From Muricomes sp. (GTDB taxonomy: Bacteria > Bacillota > Clostridia > Lachnospirales > Lachnospiraceae), in contig JAHHTM010000122.1 in assembly GCA_020024675.1 (NCBI GenBank), forward strand, positions 1 to 5,067: DNA of 5,067 bases, given 5' to 3'. A program made the position numbers and the translations under genes. Position 1 is the stretch's first letter. Every line of letters begins with the position of its first letter. Shown one piece after another: positions 1 through 4,237 of this stretch. The notes under the pieces were generated by a model. That model did not search any database. It was not told where the DNA came from and was given only the letters and a program-made list of their open reading frames with translations.

Positions 1-169
1 TTGTTTCCGGCAAAGTACTGCCTCCATCAATCACAATCTGTGTCCCCGTAATGTAGCTGGATTCTTCACAATTTAAGAATGCTGCCAGTTCTCCTATTTC
101 TCCCGGTGCTTCCAGCCTTCCTAGAGGAACTGCATCTGCAATCATCTGAATCGCGCGTACAAGCAGAAA
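1..169 (-). pseudogene. C-terminal fragment of a short-chain dehydrogenase/reductase (SDR)
   Basis: Read leftwards, this frame encodes about 56 residues that match the C-terminal end of classical SDR oxidoreductases: an 'IADAVPLGRLEAPGEIGEL' stretch, then 'AAFL', then 'SSYITGTQIVIDGG' close to the end. In the family this is the region after the catalytic Tyr-x-x-x-Lys, with the last helix and the dimerisation strand of the NAD(P)-binding Rossmann fold. The cofactor motif and catalytic residues are not in the window. The frame closes upstream at a TAA (plus-strand tta at 170-172), only about 20 codons before the conserved block, so the N-terminal three quarters are missing here and the fragment has no start of its own. 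The stop codon lies beyond position 1. I infer a gene remnant; its substrate cannot be told. Homology ends near position 150, before the insertion sequence, so the IS did not by itself cause the truncation. Confidence 0.75.
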
Positions 170-191
170 TTAAAAGAGCCCTTTCCGCTAT

Positions 192-195
192 CTAG
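192..195. repeat. Target-site duplication, left copy (CTAG or TA)
   Basis: CTAG stands immediately outside the left inverted repeat, and the same CTAG is found at 1072-1075 outside the right one. Because CTAG is its own reverse complement, the sequence cannot tell a 4-bp CTAG duplication (YTAR target, IS5 group) from a 2-bp TA duplication (IS427 group) with inverted repeats that begin with G. Confidence 0.7.
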
Positions 196-211
196 AGCGT
201 ATTTGAAAATT
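196..211. repeat. Left terminal inverted repeat of the IS
   Basis: AGCGTATTTGAAAATT here matches AGCGTGTTTGAAAATT, the reverse complement of 1056-1071, at 15 of 16 positions. The only mismatch is A/G at 201. Including the flanking CTAG the match is 19 of 20. Confidence 0.9.
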
Positions 212-239
212 AAAAATTGTACAAAACATGTGTTTCTAT

Positions 240-271
240 CCCCTTTTCATGATAGAATAAAGAAAAAGGGG
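240..271 (+). promoter_or_regulatory. Hairpin covering the transposase ribosome binding site
   Basis: CCCCTTTT (240-247) pairs perfectly with AAAAGGGG (264-271) across a 16-nt loop. The right arm contains the G-run (268-272) that serves as Shine-Dalgarno for the ATG at 280. In several IS elements such a stem forms only in transcripts that enter from outside, and so blocks translation of the transposase. A TAGAAT at 253-258 could be a native -10 box; a transcript from it would lack the left arm. No good -35 box goes with it, so that promoter is a guess. The stem is seen; the role is inferred. Confidence 0.5.
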
Positions 272-279
272 GCTTTCAT

Positions 280-675
280 ATGTCAAGACGTTATGAATTA
301 ACGGATCAGGAATGGGAACAGATTACTTTGCTACTTCCTCCTGAAAATACCGGAAAACCAGGACGTCCTTCGAAAGACAATCGTTTGATGCTTAATGCAA
401 TGATCTGGCTTGCACGCAGCGGTGCTGCGTGGAGGGACCTTCCGGAACGATATGGGCCTTGGACAAGTGTATATAGCCGCTTTCGCAAATGGATAGAGGA
501 TGGAATTTTGGATAATATCTTTCGGGTGTTAAGTCTGGAAGCAGAATTGGGAGATTTATCTATAGACACTACCATCGTTCAAGCCCATCAACATAGTGCT
601 GGAGCAAAAAAAGGGGGCCTCCAAGCGAAATCGGACACAGCCGAGGTGGTGCAAGCACCAAAATACATGCGGTAG
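280..675 (+). CDS. IS5-family transposase, orfA (N-terminal part)
   Basis: 131 codons starting at ATG 280, placed 7 nt after a GGGGG ribosome binding site. Residues about 1-75 form the DUF4096-type N-terminal domain of IS5 transposases ('YELTDQEWEQI', 'GRPSKDNRLMLNAMIWLARSG', 'AAWRDLPERYGPW', 'VYSRFRKWIEDG'), thought to bind DNA. Residues 93-106 ('LSIDTTIVQAHQHS') hold the first catalytic aspartate, D96. After the A/G-rich tract at 606-617 the frame continues for about 20 residues unlike any transposase and stops at 673-675, while the expected continuation lies in the -1 frame. OrfA alone therefore has one DDE residue and cannot catalyse transposition; in related elements such short products can act as regulators. 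Confidence 0.9.
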   Translation: MSRRYELTDQEWEQITLLLPPENTGKPGRPSKDNRLMLNAMIWLARSGAAWRDLPERYGPWTSVYSRFRKWIEDGILDNIFRVLSLEAELGDLSIDTTIVQAHQHSAGAKKGGLQAKSDTAEVVQAPKYMR

Positions 676-1043
676 TGGATTCTTACGGCTATCCGATCTA
701 CCTGATGCTCAGCGAAGGACAGCGTAACGATTGTAATTTTGCGATCCCCGTATTAAAGCATGTTCATTTGGAGGGCTGTAATGTTCTTGCAGACCGTGGA
801 TATAATAGCGAGGAGCTGATTGATTATATCTATACACACGGTGCAGAACCAACAATCCCATCAAAAAAGAATGCAAAATTTGAACGTCACTGTGACTGGT
901 GGCTATATAAGGAACGTCATTTAGTTGAGAAATTATTTCTCAAATTAAAAGGATTTCGAAGAATTGCAACCCGGTATGATAAATATGCATTCACCTATTT
1001 AGGATTCATATGTCTTGCTTCTGTTTTAATTTGGTTAAAATGA
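597..1043 (+). CDS. IS5-family transposase, orfB (catalytic C-terminal part)
   Basis: This frame is open from just after the TAG at 594-596 to the TGA at 1041-1043. It overlaps orfA by about 79 nt, and homology begins at once after the frameshift tract ('GPPSEIGHSRGGASTKIHAV', then 'VDSYGYPIYLMLSEGQRND'). It carries the second catalytic aspartate in 'NVLADRGYNS' and the glutamate in 'ERHLVEKLF', followed by 'GFRRIATRYDKYAFTYLGFI', the conserved C-terminal signature. The fused protein, entered by a -1 shift from orfA, would be about 254 residues with D96, D173 and E218, a normal length for the group. A GTG at 675 could be a separate start, but a product from there would lack the conserved block before it, so expression as an orfA-orfB fusion is more likely. 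Confidence 0.88.
   Translation, partial: CWSKKRGPPSEIGHSRGGASTKIHAVVDSYGYPIYLMLSEGQRNDCNFAIPVLKHVHLEGCNVLADRGYNSEELIDYIYTHGAEPTIPSKKNAKFERHCDWWLYKERHLVEKLFLKLKGFRRIATRYDKYAFTYLGFICLASVLIWLK
606..617 (+). promoter_or_regulatory. Putative -1 programmed frameshift site (AAAAAAAGGGGG)
   Basis: Seven A followed by five G, read in the orfA frame as GCA AAA AAA GGG GGC. A -1 slip on A-AAA-AAA, or on the G-run, moves ribosomes into the orfB frame and yields one continuous transposase of about 254 residues (280-1043). Slippage on A-runs is an established way for IS427-type elements to make the fusion. A simple one-base indel in the homopolymer, natural or from sequencing, would look the same. Confidence 0.7.
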
Positions 1044-1055
1044 CTAATTTGCAGC

Positions 1056-1071
1056 AATTTTCAAACACGCT
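1056..1071. repeat. Right terminal inverted repeat of the IS
   Basis: Reverse complement is AGCGTGTTTGAAAATT, matching the left end at 196-211 with one mismatch. It is followed by the right CTAG copy at 1072-1075, which fixes the right boundary of the element. Confidence 0.9.
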
Positions 1072-1152
1072 CTAGCACAACGAGTTAAATTAGCTGAATA
1101 TTATGACGTATCAGTGGATTATCTGCTGGGAAGATCAAAGAATAAAAAATGA
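1072..1152 (+). pseudogene. C-terminal remnant of an XRE-family HTH regulator
   Basis: The frame starting in the right CTAG encodes 26 residues ('LAQRVKLAEYYDVSVDYLLG', then RSKNKK) and a TGA stop. 'KLAEYYDVSVDYLLGRS' is a hallmark ending of small Cro/C1-type helix-turn-helix repressors: the last helices of the DNA-binding domain. The recognition helix and N-terminus are absent. If the IS is removed in silico, the frame runs back only to 174, where a TAA at 171-173 closes it, and the few residues gained do not look like the usual HTH. The gene was therefore probably already broken, or joined to foreign DNA, before the IS arrived. Presumed non-functional. Confidence 0.7.
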
Positions 1153-1185
1153 GGATCACCGCTTTTTGTAAGTAGTGATCCTTTT
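1153..1185 (+). terminator. Intrinsic terminator after the XRE remnant
   Basis: GGATCAC (1153-1159) pairs with GTGATCC (1175-1181) and is followed by TTTT. It starts right after the stop codon of the regulator remnant. The loop is long (15 nt) and the T-tract short, so strength is uncertain. Confidence 0.6.
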
Positions 1186-1284
1186 CAAATAGCATCACTA
1201 TAAGGAGAATACGTGCAAGATTTCCTCCTCCCCTTGTTTCGAACGTATGTTTTGTTACCTTTTTGATTACCTATTGCATTCTGA

Positions 1285-1332
1285 TAAAAATAAAAACCTT
1301 GAAAAACAGCGATTTTACGCCGTTTCCAAGGC
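1285..1332 (-). terminator. Terminator of the tRNA-Ser/tRNA-Trp transcripts
   Basis: On the minus strand a long stem (outer CCTTG/CAAGG at 1327-1331 and 1297-1301, inner GAAACGGCG against CGCTGTTTTTC with G-U pairs) is followed by TTTTTATTTTT (plus-strand A-runs at 1286-1296). It begins about 12 nt downstream of the tRNA-Trp 3' end and should end transcription from both tRNA promoters. Confidence 0.88.
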
Positions 1333-1342
1333 TTTTCAATAG

Positions 1343-1413
1343 CAGGGGATGAGAGAATCGAACTCCCACCAAAGGTTTTGGAGACCCCTATCATACCATT
1401 TGACCAATCCCCT
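1343..1413 (-). tRNA. tRNA-Trp (anticodon CCA)
   Basis: A full cloverleaf can be drawn on the minus strand: acceptor AGGGGAT/ATCCCCT (7 perfect pairs), D stem GTCA/TGAT with a 7-nt loop AATGGTA, anticodon stem GGGGT/ACCTT (two G-U pairs), loop CTCCAAA with anticodon CCA, 4-nt variable loop TGGT, T stem GGGAG/CTCTC with loop TTCGATT. The discriminator is G73 and the first pair A1-U72, both expected for bacterial tRNA-Trp. It decodes UGG. The body is only 71 nt to the discriminator because of the short D loop, and resembles tRNA-Gln in its D arm more than the usual tRNA-Trp, so it may be a second, divergent Trp gene. No CCA is encoded (GCT instead), so the end is added after transcription. Confidence 0.93.
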
Positions 1414-1436
1414 ATATTATTTTCGAACACTCGTTT

Positions 1437-1465
1437 ATTATATCTAAAAAGGTTTGTTTTGTCAA
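1437..1465 (-). promoter_or_regulatory. Consensus sigma-A promoter of tRNA-Trp
   Basis: Minus strand TTGACA (1460-1465), a 17-bp spacer, TATAAT (1437-1442): a perfect match to both hexamers with ideal spacing. Transcription would start near 1430, about 17 nt before the mature tRNA-Trp. It lies between the two tRNA genes, so tRNA-Trp can be made apart from tRNA-Ser. Confidence 0.9.
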
Positions 1466-1489
1466 CACTTATTTGAAAAATAATTAAAA

Positions 1490-1575
1490 CGCAGCAGGAG
1501 GGATTTGAACCCCCGGAGCGTTTCCGCTCTTCTGCTTTCGAGGCAGATGCCATCAGCCATCTCGACCACTGCTGC
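1490..1575 (-). tRNA. tRNA-Ser (anticodon CGA)
   Basis: Class II tRNA of 86 nt to the discriminator. The acceptor stem GCAGCAG/CTGCTGC is perfect, the anticodon stem TCTGC/GCAGA is perfect with loop CTCGAAA and anticodon CGA, and the long variable arm forms GAGCG-GAAA-CGCTC as required for tRNA-Ser. The T arm is GGGGG-TTCAAAT-CCCTC and the discriminator is G. It reads UCG. No CCA is encoded (TTT follows). It lies upstream of tRNA-Trp on the same strand, 76 nt away. Confidence 0.96.
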
Positions 1576-1586
1576 ACAACTTAATC

Positions 1587-1615
1587 ATTATAACAAAAAG
1601 CGCTGGAATTTTCCA
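1587..1615 (-). promoter_or_regulatory. Probable promoter of tRNA-Ser, overlapping the mgtE terminator
   Basis: Minus strand TGGAAA (1610-1615, 4 of 6 to TTGACA), a 17-bp spacer and a perfect TATAAT (1587-1592), ending about 11 nt before the tRNA-Ser 5' end. The -35 box lies inside the hairpin that terminates mgtE. Confidence 0.65.
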
Positions 1616-1620
1616 GCACT
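1595..1620 (-). terminator. Intrinsic terminator of mgtE
   Basis: On the minus strand AGTGCTGGAA and TTCCAGCGCT (10 possible pairs, one G-U, innermost ones opening to a small loop) are followed by TTTTT. It lies 22 nt after the mgtE stop codon. Being nearly symmetric it could form on the plus strand too, but no plus-strand gene ends here. Confidence 0.88.
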
Positions 1621-1642
1621 TTCAAAGATTTAAGTCTGTTTT

Positions 1643-2983
1643 TTATACTGCAAGGTGTAAAAGCTTTGTAGCAAGACTGAAATAAATACAAATAGAACAT
1701 GTATCTACAAGAGTTGTAATAAGCGGAGCAGCCATAAGAGCAGGGTCTAGGTGAATTCTACTTGCAAGAAGTGGAAGTGTACAACCAATAAACTTGGCAA
1801 GCATAATAGTTGCAGCAAGTGAAATTGCAATTGTTAGTGCAAGCAATGGGTCGTGATACATGATAAAAATACGAAGTCCGTTCACAATTGAAAGTACGAT
1901 ACCAACAAGAATTGAAACACGGAATTCTTTAAAGATTACTTTAAAGATATTTTTAAAATGAATTTCATCTAGTGCAAGTCCTCGAATGATCAGTGTGGCA
2001 CTCTGAGAACCACAGTTTCCACCTGTATCCATAAGCATTGGAATAAATGCAACAAGTTGTGGTACAGAAGCAAAAGCAACCTGATATTTAGAAATAATGA
2101 TTCCGGTGATTGTAGCGGAAATCATGAGAAAAAGCAACCAAGGGATACGATTCTTTGCATGATTAAATACAGAAGTTTCGAAATAACTTTCTTCACTTGG
2201 GTTCATAGCAGCCATTTTTGTCATATCTTCTGTTACTTCTTCTACCATGACATCCATGGCATCATCGAATGTAACAATACCAACCATAAGACCTTCTTCG
2301 TCAACAACCGGTATTGCAAGAAGATCGTATTTGCGAAGTGTGGTTGCTACTTCTTCTTTATCCATATGAGTACTTACAGAAATGATTTCAGTTGCCATAA
2401 GATCGCTGATCTTTGCTTCATCGTCAGAAGTCATAAGATCTTTGGCAGTGACAATTCCAAGAAGTCTACGCTTTTCAGTAACATAACAAGTATAAATTGT
2501 CTCTTTATGGATTCCTGTCTTTTTAATATGAGACATGGCTTCTCCCACAGTCATTTCCTGACGAAGACCGACATACTCTGTGGTCATGATGCTTCCGGCA
2601 CTATCTTCAGGATAGTTAAGAAGCTGGTTAATTGTATTACGTTTTTCCTGACCTACTGTATCAAGAATACGAGTAACAAGGTTTGCAGGAAGTTCTTCCA
2701 GAAGATCAATGGTATCATCCATGTAAAGATCATCCAGAAGTTCACGTAATTCTTTTTCAGTGAACATTTCTACAAGATATGACTGCAGAGAATAGTTCAT
2801 ATTGGCAAATACATCAGCCGCTTTATTCTTAGGAATCAGGCGGAATGCAAGAGCCAGTTCTTTATCTTCAAGGTCTGAAAGAAGAGAGGCTATGTCTACT
2901 TCGTTCATTACATCGAGTATACTTCTGACAGCACGGAACTGACGCTGAGAGAGTAGATCTACAAAAATATTTTTGTCCATCAT
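1643..2983 (-). CDS. mgtE: Magnesium transporter MgtE
   Basis: A 446-residue protein of normal family length. MgtE is a homodimeric inner-membrane Mg2+ channel whose cytoplasmic domains sense Mg2+ and close the pore when it is plentiful. Residues about 1-128 form the acidic helical N domain ('LLDDLYMDDTIDLLEELPAN'). Residues about 130-255 form two CBS domains ('MTTEYVGLRQEMTVGEAM', 'LLAIPVVDEEGLMVGIVT'). Residues about 280-446 give five membrane helices. The pore signature 'PMLMDTGGNCGSQSATLIIR' (315-334) and 'APLITTLVDTCSICIYF', with D427 at the position of the ion-binding aspartate in the Thermus protein, are present. Starts at 2983 or 2980 (ATG ATG) fit; a TAA in frame shortly upstream rules out longer forms. 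An M-box riboswitch and terminator precede it, so expression should fall when Mg2+ is high. The gene stands alone between its promoter at 3338-3366 and terminator at 1595-1620. Confidence 0.97.
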   Translation of the reverse strand: MMDKNIFVDLLSQRQFRAVRSILDVMNEVDIASLLSDLEDKELALAFRLIPKNKAADVFANMNYSLQSYLVEMFTEKELRELLDDLYMDDTIDLLEELPANLVTRILDTVGQEKRNTINQLLNYPEDSAGSIMTTEYVGLRQEMTVGEAMSHIKKTGIHKETIYTCYVTEKRRLLGIVTAKDLMTSDDEAKISDLMATEIISVSTHMDKEEVATTLRKYDLLAIPVVDEEGLMVGIVTFDDAMDVMVEEVTEDMTKMAAMNPSEESYFETSVFNHAKNRIPWLLFLMISATITGIIISKYQVAFASVPQLVAFIPMLMDTGGNCGSQSATLIIRGLALDEIHFKNIFKVIFKEFRVSILVGIVLSIVNGLRIFIMYHDPLLALTIAISLAATIMLAKFIGCTLPLLASRIHLDPALMAAPLITTLVDTCSICIYFSLATKLLHLAV

Positions 2984-3050
2984 AATAAAAACTCCAATCT
3001 GAATCTGATATTTTTAAACTACACGAATGATAACTGGCACCAGAGTCCAT
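2868..3050 (-). CDS. Possible 60-residue upstream ORF overlapping the mgtE start
   Basis: ATG at 3050 (minus) is preceded by GAGGTGAGG at 3052-3060, a clearly better Shine-Dalgarno than that of mgtE. The frame runs 60 codons, out of phase with mgtE, and ends 116 nt inside it. The peptide starts 'MDSGASYHSCSLKISDSDW' and has several Cys and aromatic residues; I recognise no domain. The first residues recall the N-terminus of small clostridial sigma-like proteins ('MDSGASSY...'), but this is from memory, covers about eight residues, and could be chance. The second half is an out-of-frame reading of the mgtE N-terminus, which argues against an independent protein. Translation would pass through the mgtE start region and could couple to, or compete with, mgtE initiation. 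Confidence 0.3.
   Translation of the reverse strand: MDSGASYHSCSLKISDSDWSFYYDGQKYFCRSTLSASVPCCQKYTRCNERSRHSLSSFRP
2992..2995 (-). promoter_or_regulatory. mgtE ribosome binding site
   Basis: GGAG on the minus strand, 8 nt before the first ATG (2983) and 11 nt before the second (2980). The spacing favours 2983. It lies inside the upstream ORF that starts at 3050. Confidence 0.7.
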
Positions 3051-3125
3051 AACCTCACCTCTTTTCTTCTTTTTGAATACTGTGTACGTGTAAAACAAAT
3101 AGTTAGCTATGTAATTTAAGGTAAT

Positions 3126-3150
3126 AAAAAAATCACTGCCTAAACAGTGA
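3126..3150 (-). terminator. M-box expression platform: leader terminator
   Basis: On the minus strand TCACTG (3145-3150) pairs with CAGTGA (3133-3138) across TTTAGG and is followed by seven T (3126-3132). It lies about 20-25 nt after the riboswitch and about 140 nt before mgtE. In M-box leaders of this type Mg2+ binding favours the terminator, so it should stop transcription before mgtE at high Mg2+. Confidence 0.88.
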
Positions 3151-3170
3151 CATGAAAAAAACAAGACCAC

Positions 3171-3330
3171 CGTTCAAGCTTTAGTATCACAGGGCATATC
3201 AATTGCATTAGGTTATGCCTTCACGACATAGCCTGCTAACCAGCGCGAAAGTGTCTCCACTCTCTTACGGCAGCAATCTCAGGAAATATCCTAATCCCTG
3301 TGGTAACCTCACCTACCGAAATGTTTCCAC
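3171..3330 (-). ncRNA. M-box (ykoK leader) Mg2+ riboswitch
   Basis: The mgtE leader RNA shows the M-box signatures in order: the 5' hairpin GGTA-GGTGAGGT-TACC around 3302-3317 (family form TAGG-TGAGGCT-CCTA), 'GATTGCTGCCG' near 3270, 'GTGGAGACAC' near 3255, a GGCAT...ATGCC stem near 3193-3217, and the 3' 'CTAAAGCTTGAACGGTGG' near 3170-3184. It lies directly after a strong promoter, is followed by an intrinsic terminator, and stands before a Mg2+ transporter gene: the known setting of this riboswitch class, which folds on binding several Mg2+ ions. The outer limits are approximate. Confidence 0.9.
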
Positions 3331-3337
3331 TTCTTTT

Positions 3338-3366
3338 ATTTTAAAACAATTTACAAAGTGTGTCAA
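3338..3366 (-). promoter_or_regulatory. Sigma-A promoter of the M-box-mgtE transcript
   Basis: Minus strand TTGACA (3361-3366), a 17-bp spacer, TAAAAT (3338-3343). Transcription would begin near 3331, just before the riboswitch, giving a leader of about 350 nt. Confidence 0.88.
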
Positions 3367-3376
3367 GAAAAAAAGT

Positions 3377-3391
3377 TTTCATAATATGAAA
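3377..3391. repeat. 15-bp perfect palindrome between divergent promoters
   Basis: TTTCATA-A-TATGAAA: two 7-bp arms around one central base. It lies about 10 bp upstream of the mgtE -35 box and 3 bp upstream of the putative -35 box of the methyltransferase operon. A protein-binding operator is possible; so is chance in A/T-rich DNA. No regulator gene is next to it. Confidence 0.35.
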
Positions 3392-3394
3392 CAG

Positions 3395-3424
3395 TTGTGC
3401 ATGCTAAGGAGCGTATGATATACT
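3395..3424 (+). promoter_or_regulatory. Possible promoter of the methyltransferase-hslO operon
   Basis: TTGTGC (3395-3400), an 18-bp spacer, TATACT (3419-3424), about 43 nt before the start codon. Both hexamers are imperfect. An alternative -10, TATGAT at 3414-3419, has no suitable -35. Confidence 0.45.
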
Positions 3425-3466
3425 ATTGTAGTTATATGAATAAAGAGAATTAAGGAGGCTGTTTAT

Positions 3467-4237
3467 ATGGAAGCCTATACAGGTTTTGCGTCGGTATATG
3501 ATACGTTTATGGAAGATATTCCTTACGAAGAGTGGAATGTTTATTTGCAGGATCTTCTACAGGAATATAAGATAAAAGAAGGAACAGTGCTTGATTTAGG
3601 ATGTGGTACAGGTACTATGACAGAGATGCTTGCAAAGCAGGGATTTGATATGATCGGTCTTGACAATTCAGAAGATATGCTTGCCATTGCTATGGACAAA
3701 AGAGAGCAGTCAGGTCATGATATTCTGTATCTTATGCAGGATATGCGTGAATTGGAATTATATGGCTCTGTAAAAGCGGTGGTCAGCGTATGTGATTCTT
3801 TAAATTATATTCTCGAAGAAGAAGAATTAGAAGAAGTTTTTAAAAGAGTAAATAAATATCTAGAACCAGAAGGAGTTTTTATTTTCGATTTTAAGACGGA
3901 TTATTTTTATAGAGAAGTGTTAGGAGACCAGACGATTGCAGAAGTAAAGGATACATGTAGCTATATTTGGGATAATTATTATTATGAAGATGAAAGAATC
4001 AATGAATACGAACTGAGCATCTTTATAGAAGACGAAAAGTTGTCACAAAAGTATGGTGAGATATTTCGAAGATTTAAAGAAACACATCTGCAAAGAGGGT
4101 ATCTTTTTGAAGAAATAAAACAGACAGTTGAAAAATCAGGATTACATTTTATTACAGCATATGAGGCGTTTACAAAAGAAAAGCCTCAAGAAGAAAGTGA
4201 AAGAATATATATAGTTGCAGGAAAAGGAGATTATTAA
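3467..4237 (+). CDS. Class I SAM-dependent methyltransferase (YqeM-like)
   Basis: A 256-residue soluble protein. The start is firm: GGAGG at 3454-3458, 8 nt before the ATG. Residues 41-49 'VLDLGCGTG' are motif I, which binds the methionine part of S-adenosylmethionine. 'MIGLDNSEDMLAIA' (62-75) holds the acidic residue (D66) that contacts the ribose, 'LMQDMREL' (89-96) is the next loop near the adenine, and 'AVVSVCDSLNYI' (104-115) is motif IV. The N-terminal 'YTGFASVYDTFMEDIPYEEW' is typical of the YqeM group of Bacillota. The substrate is unknown and the C-terminal half, likely to carry the substrate lid, gives no clue that I can read. The stop codon overlaps the hslO start (TAATG), so the two are translated as an operon. 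Length is normal; nothing is missing. Confidence 0.93.
   Translation: MEAYTGFASVYDTFMEDIPYEEWNVYLQDLLQEYKIKEGTVLDLGCGTGTMTEMLAKQGFDMIGLDNSEDMLAIAMDKREQSGHDILYLMQDMRELELYGSVKAVVSVCDSLNYILEEEELEEVFKRVNKYLEPEGVFIFDFKTDYFYREVLGDQTIAEVKDTCSYIWDNYYYEDERINEYELSIFIEDEKLSQKYGEIFRRFKETHLQRGYLFEEIKQTVEKSGLHFITAYEAFTKEKPQEESERIYIVAGKGDY

Larger units (their letters stand above)
195..1072 (+). mobile_element. Complete IS5-family (IS427-like) insertion sequence
   Basis: An element of about 878 bp if the target duplication is TA (876 bp if it is CTAG). It has near-perfect terminal inverted repeats, one plus-strand transposase spread over two overlapping frames, and a direct target duplication. Size, the orfA/orfB layout, the TA-containing target and the protein sequence all fit the IS427 group of the IS5 family, which moves by a DDE transposase. 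Both ends, the duplication and the three catalytic residues are intact, so a recent, possibly still mobile copy is likely. It lies between two gene remnants (an SDR tail on the minus strand and an XRE tail on the plus strand). The exact ISfinder name cannot be given from sequence reading alone. Confidence 0.93.

Noticed and set aside
306..575. 89-codon minus-strand ORF inside the transposase
   Set aside because: It lies wholly within orfA of the IS on the other strand, has no ribosome binding site of note and no recognisable domain; a shadow frame.
1186..1284. Possible attachment site or small RNA between the XRE remnant and the tRNA terminator
   Set aside because: I found no repeat of a tRNA 3' end, no convincing hairpin and no ORF; nothing can be supported.
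1468..1490. Sequence resembling the IS left end (TATTTGAAAA... then AATTAAAA)
   Set aside because: Only an A/T-rich partial match without the AGCGT terminus or a partner end; chance similarity.
1185..1577. 130-codon minus-strand ORF over the tRNA region
   Set aside because: It reads through both tRNA genes, the tRNA-Trp promoter and the terminator; the cloverleaves explain the sequence.
2057..2749. 230-codon plus-strand ORF antisense to mgtE
   Set aside because: The protein is rich in Cys, Phe, His and Asn, as expected from the reverse strand of a biased gene, and mgtE is clearly the real frame.
3215..3418. 67-codon plus-strand ORF in the mgtE leader
   Set aside because: It lies antisense to the M-box and both promoter elements, and lacks a ribosome binding site and any known domain.
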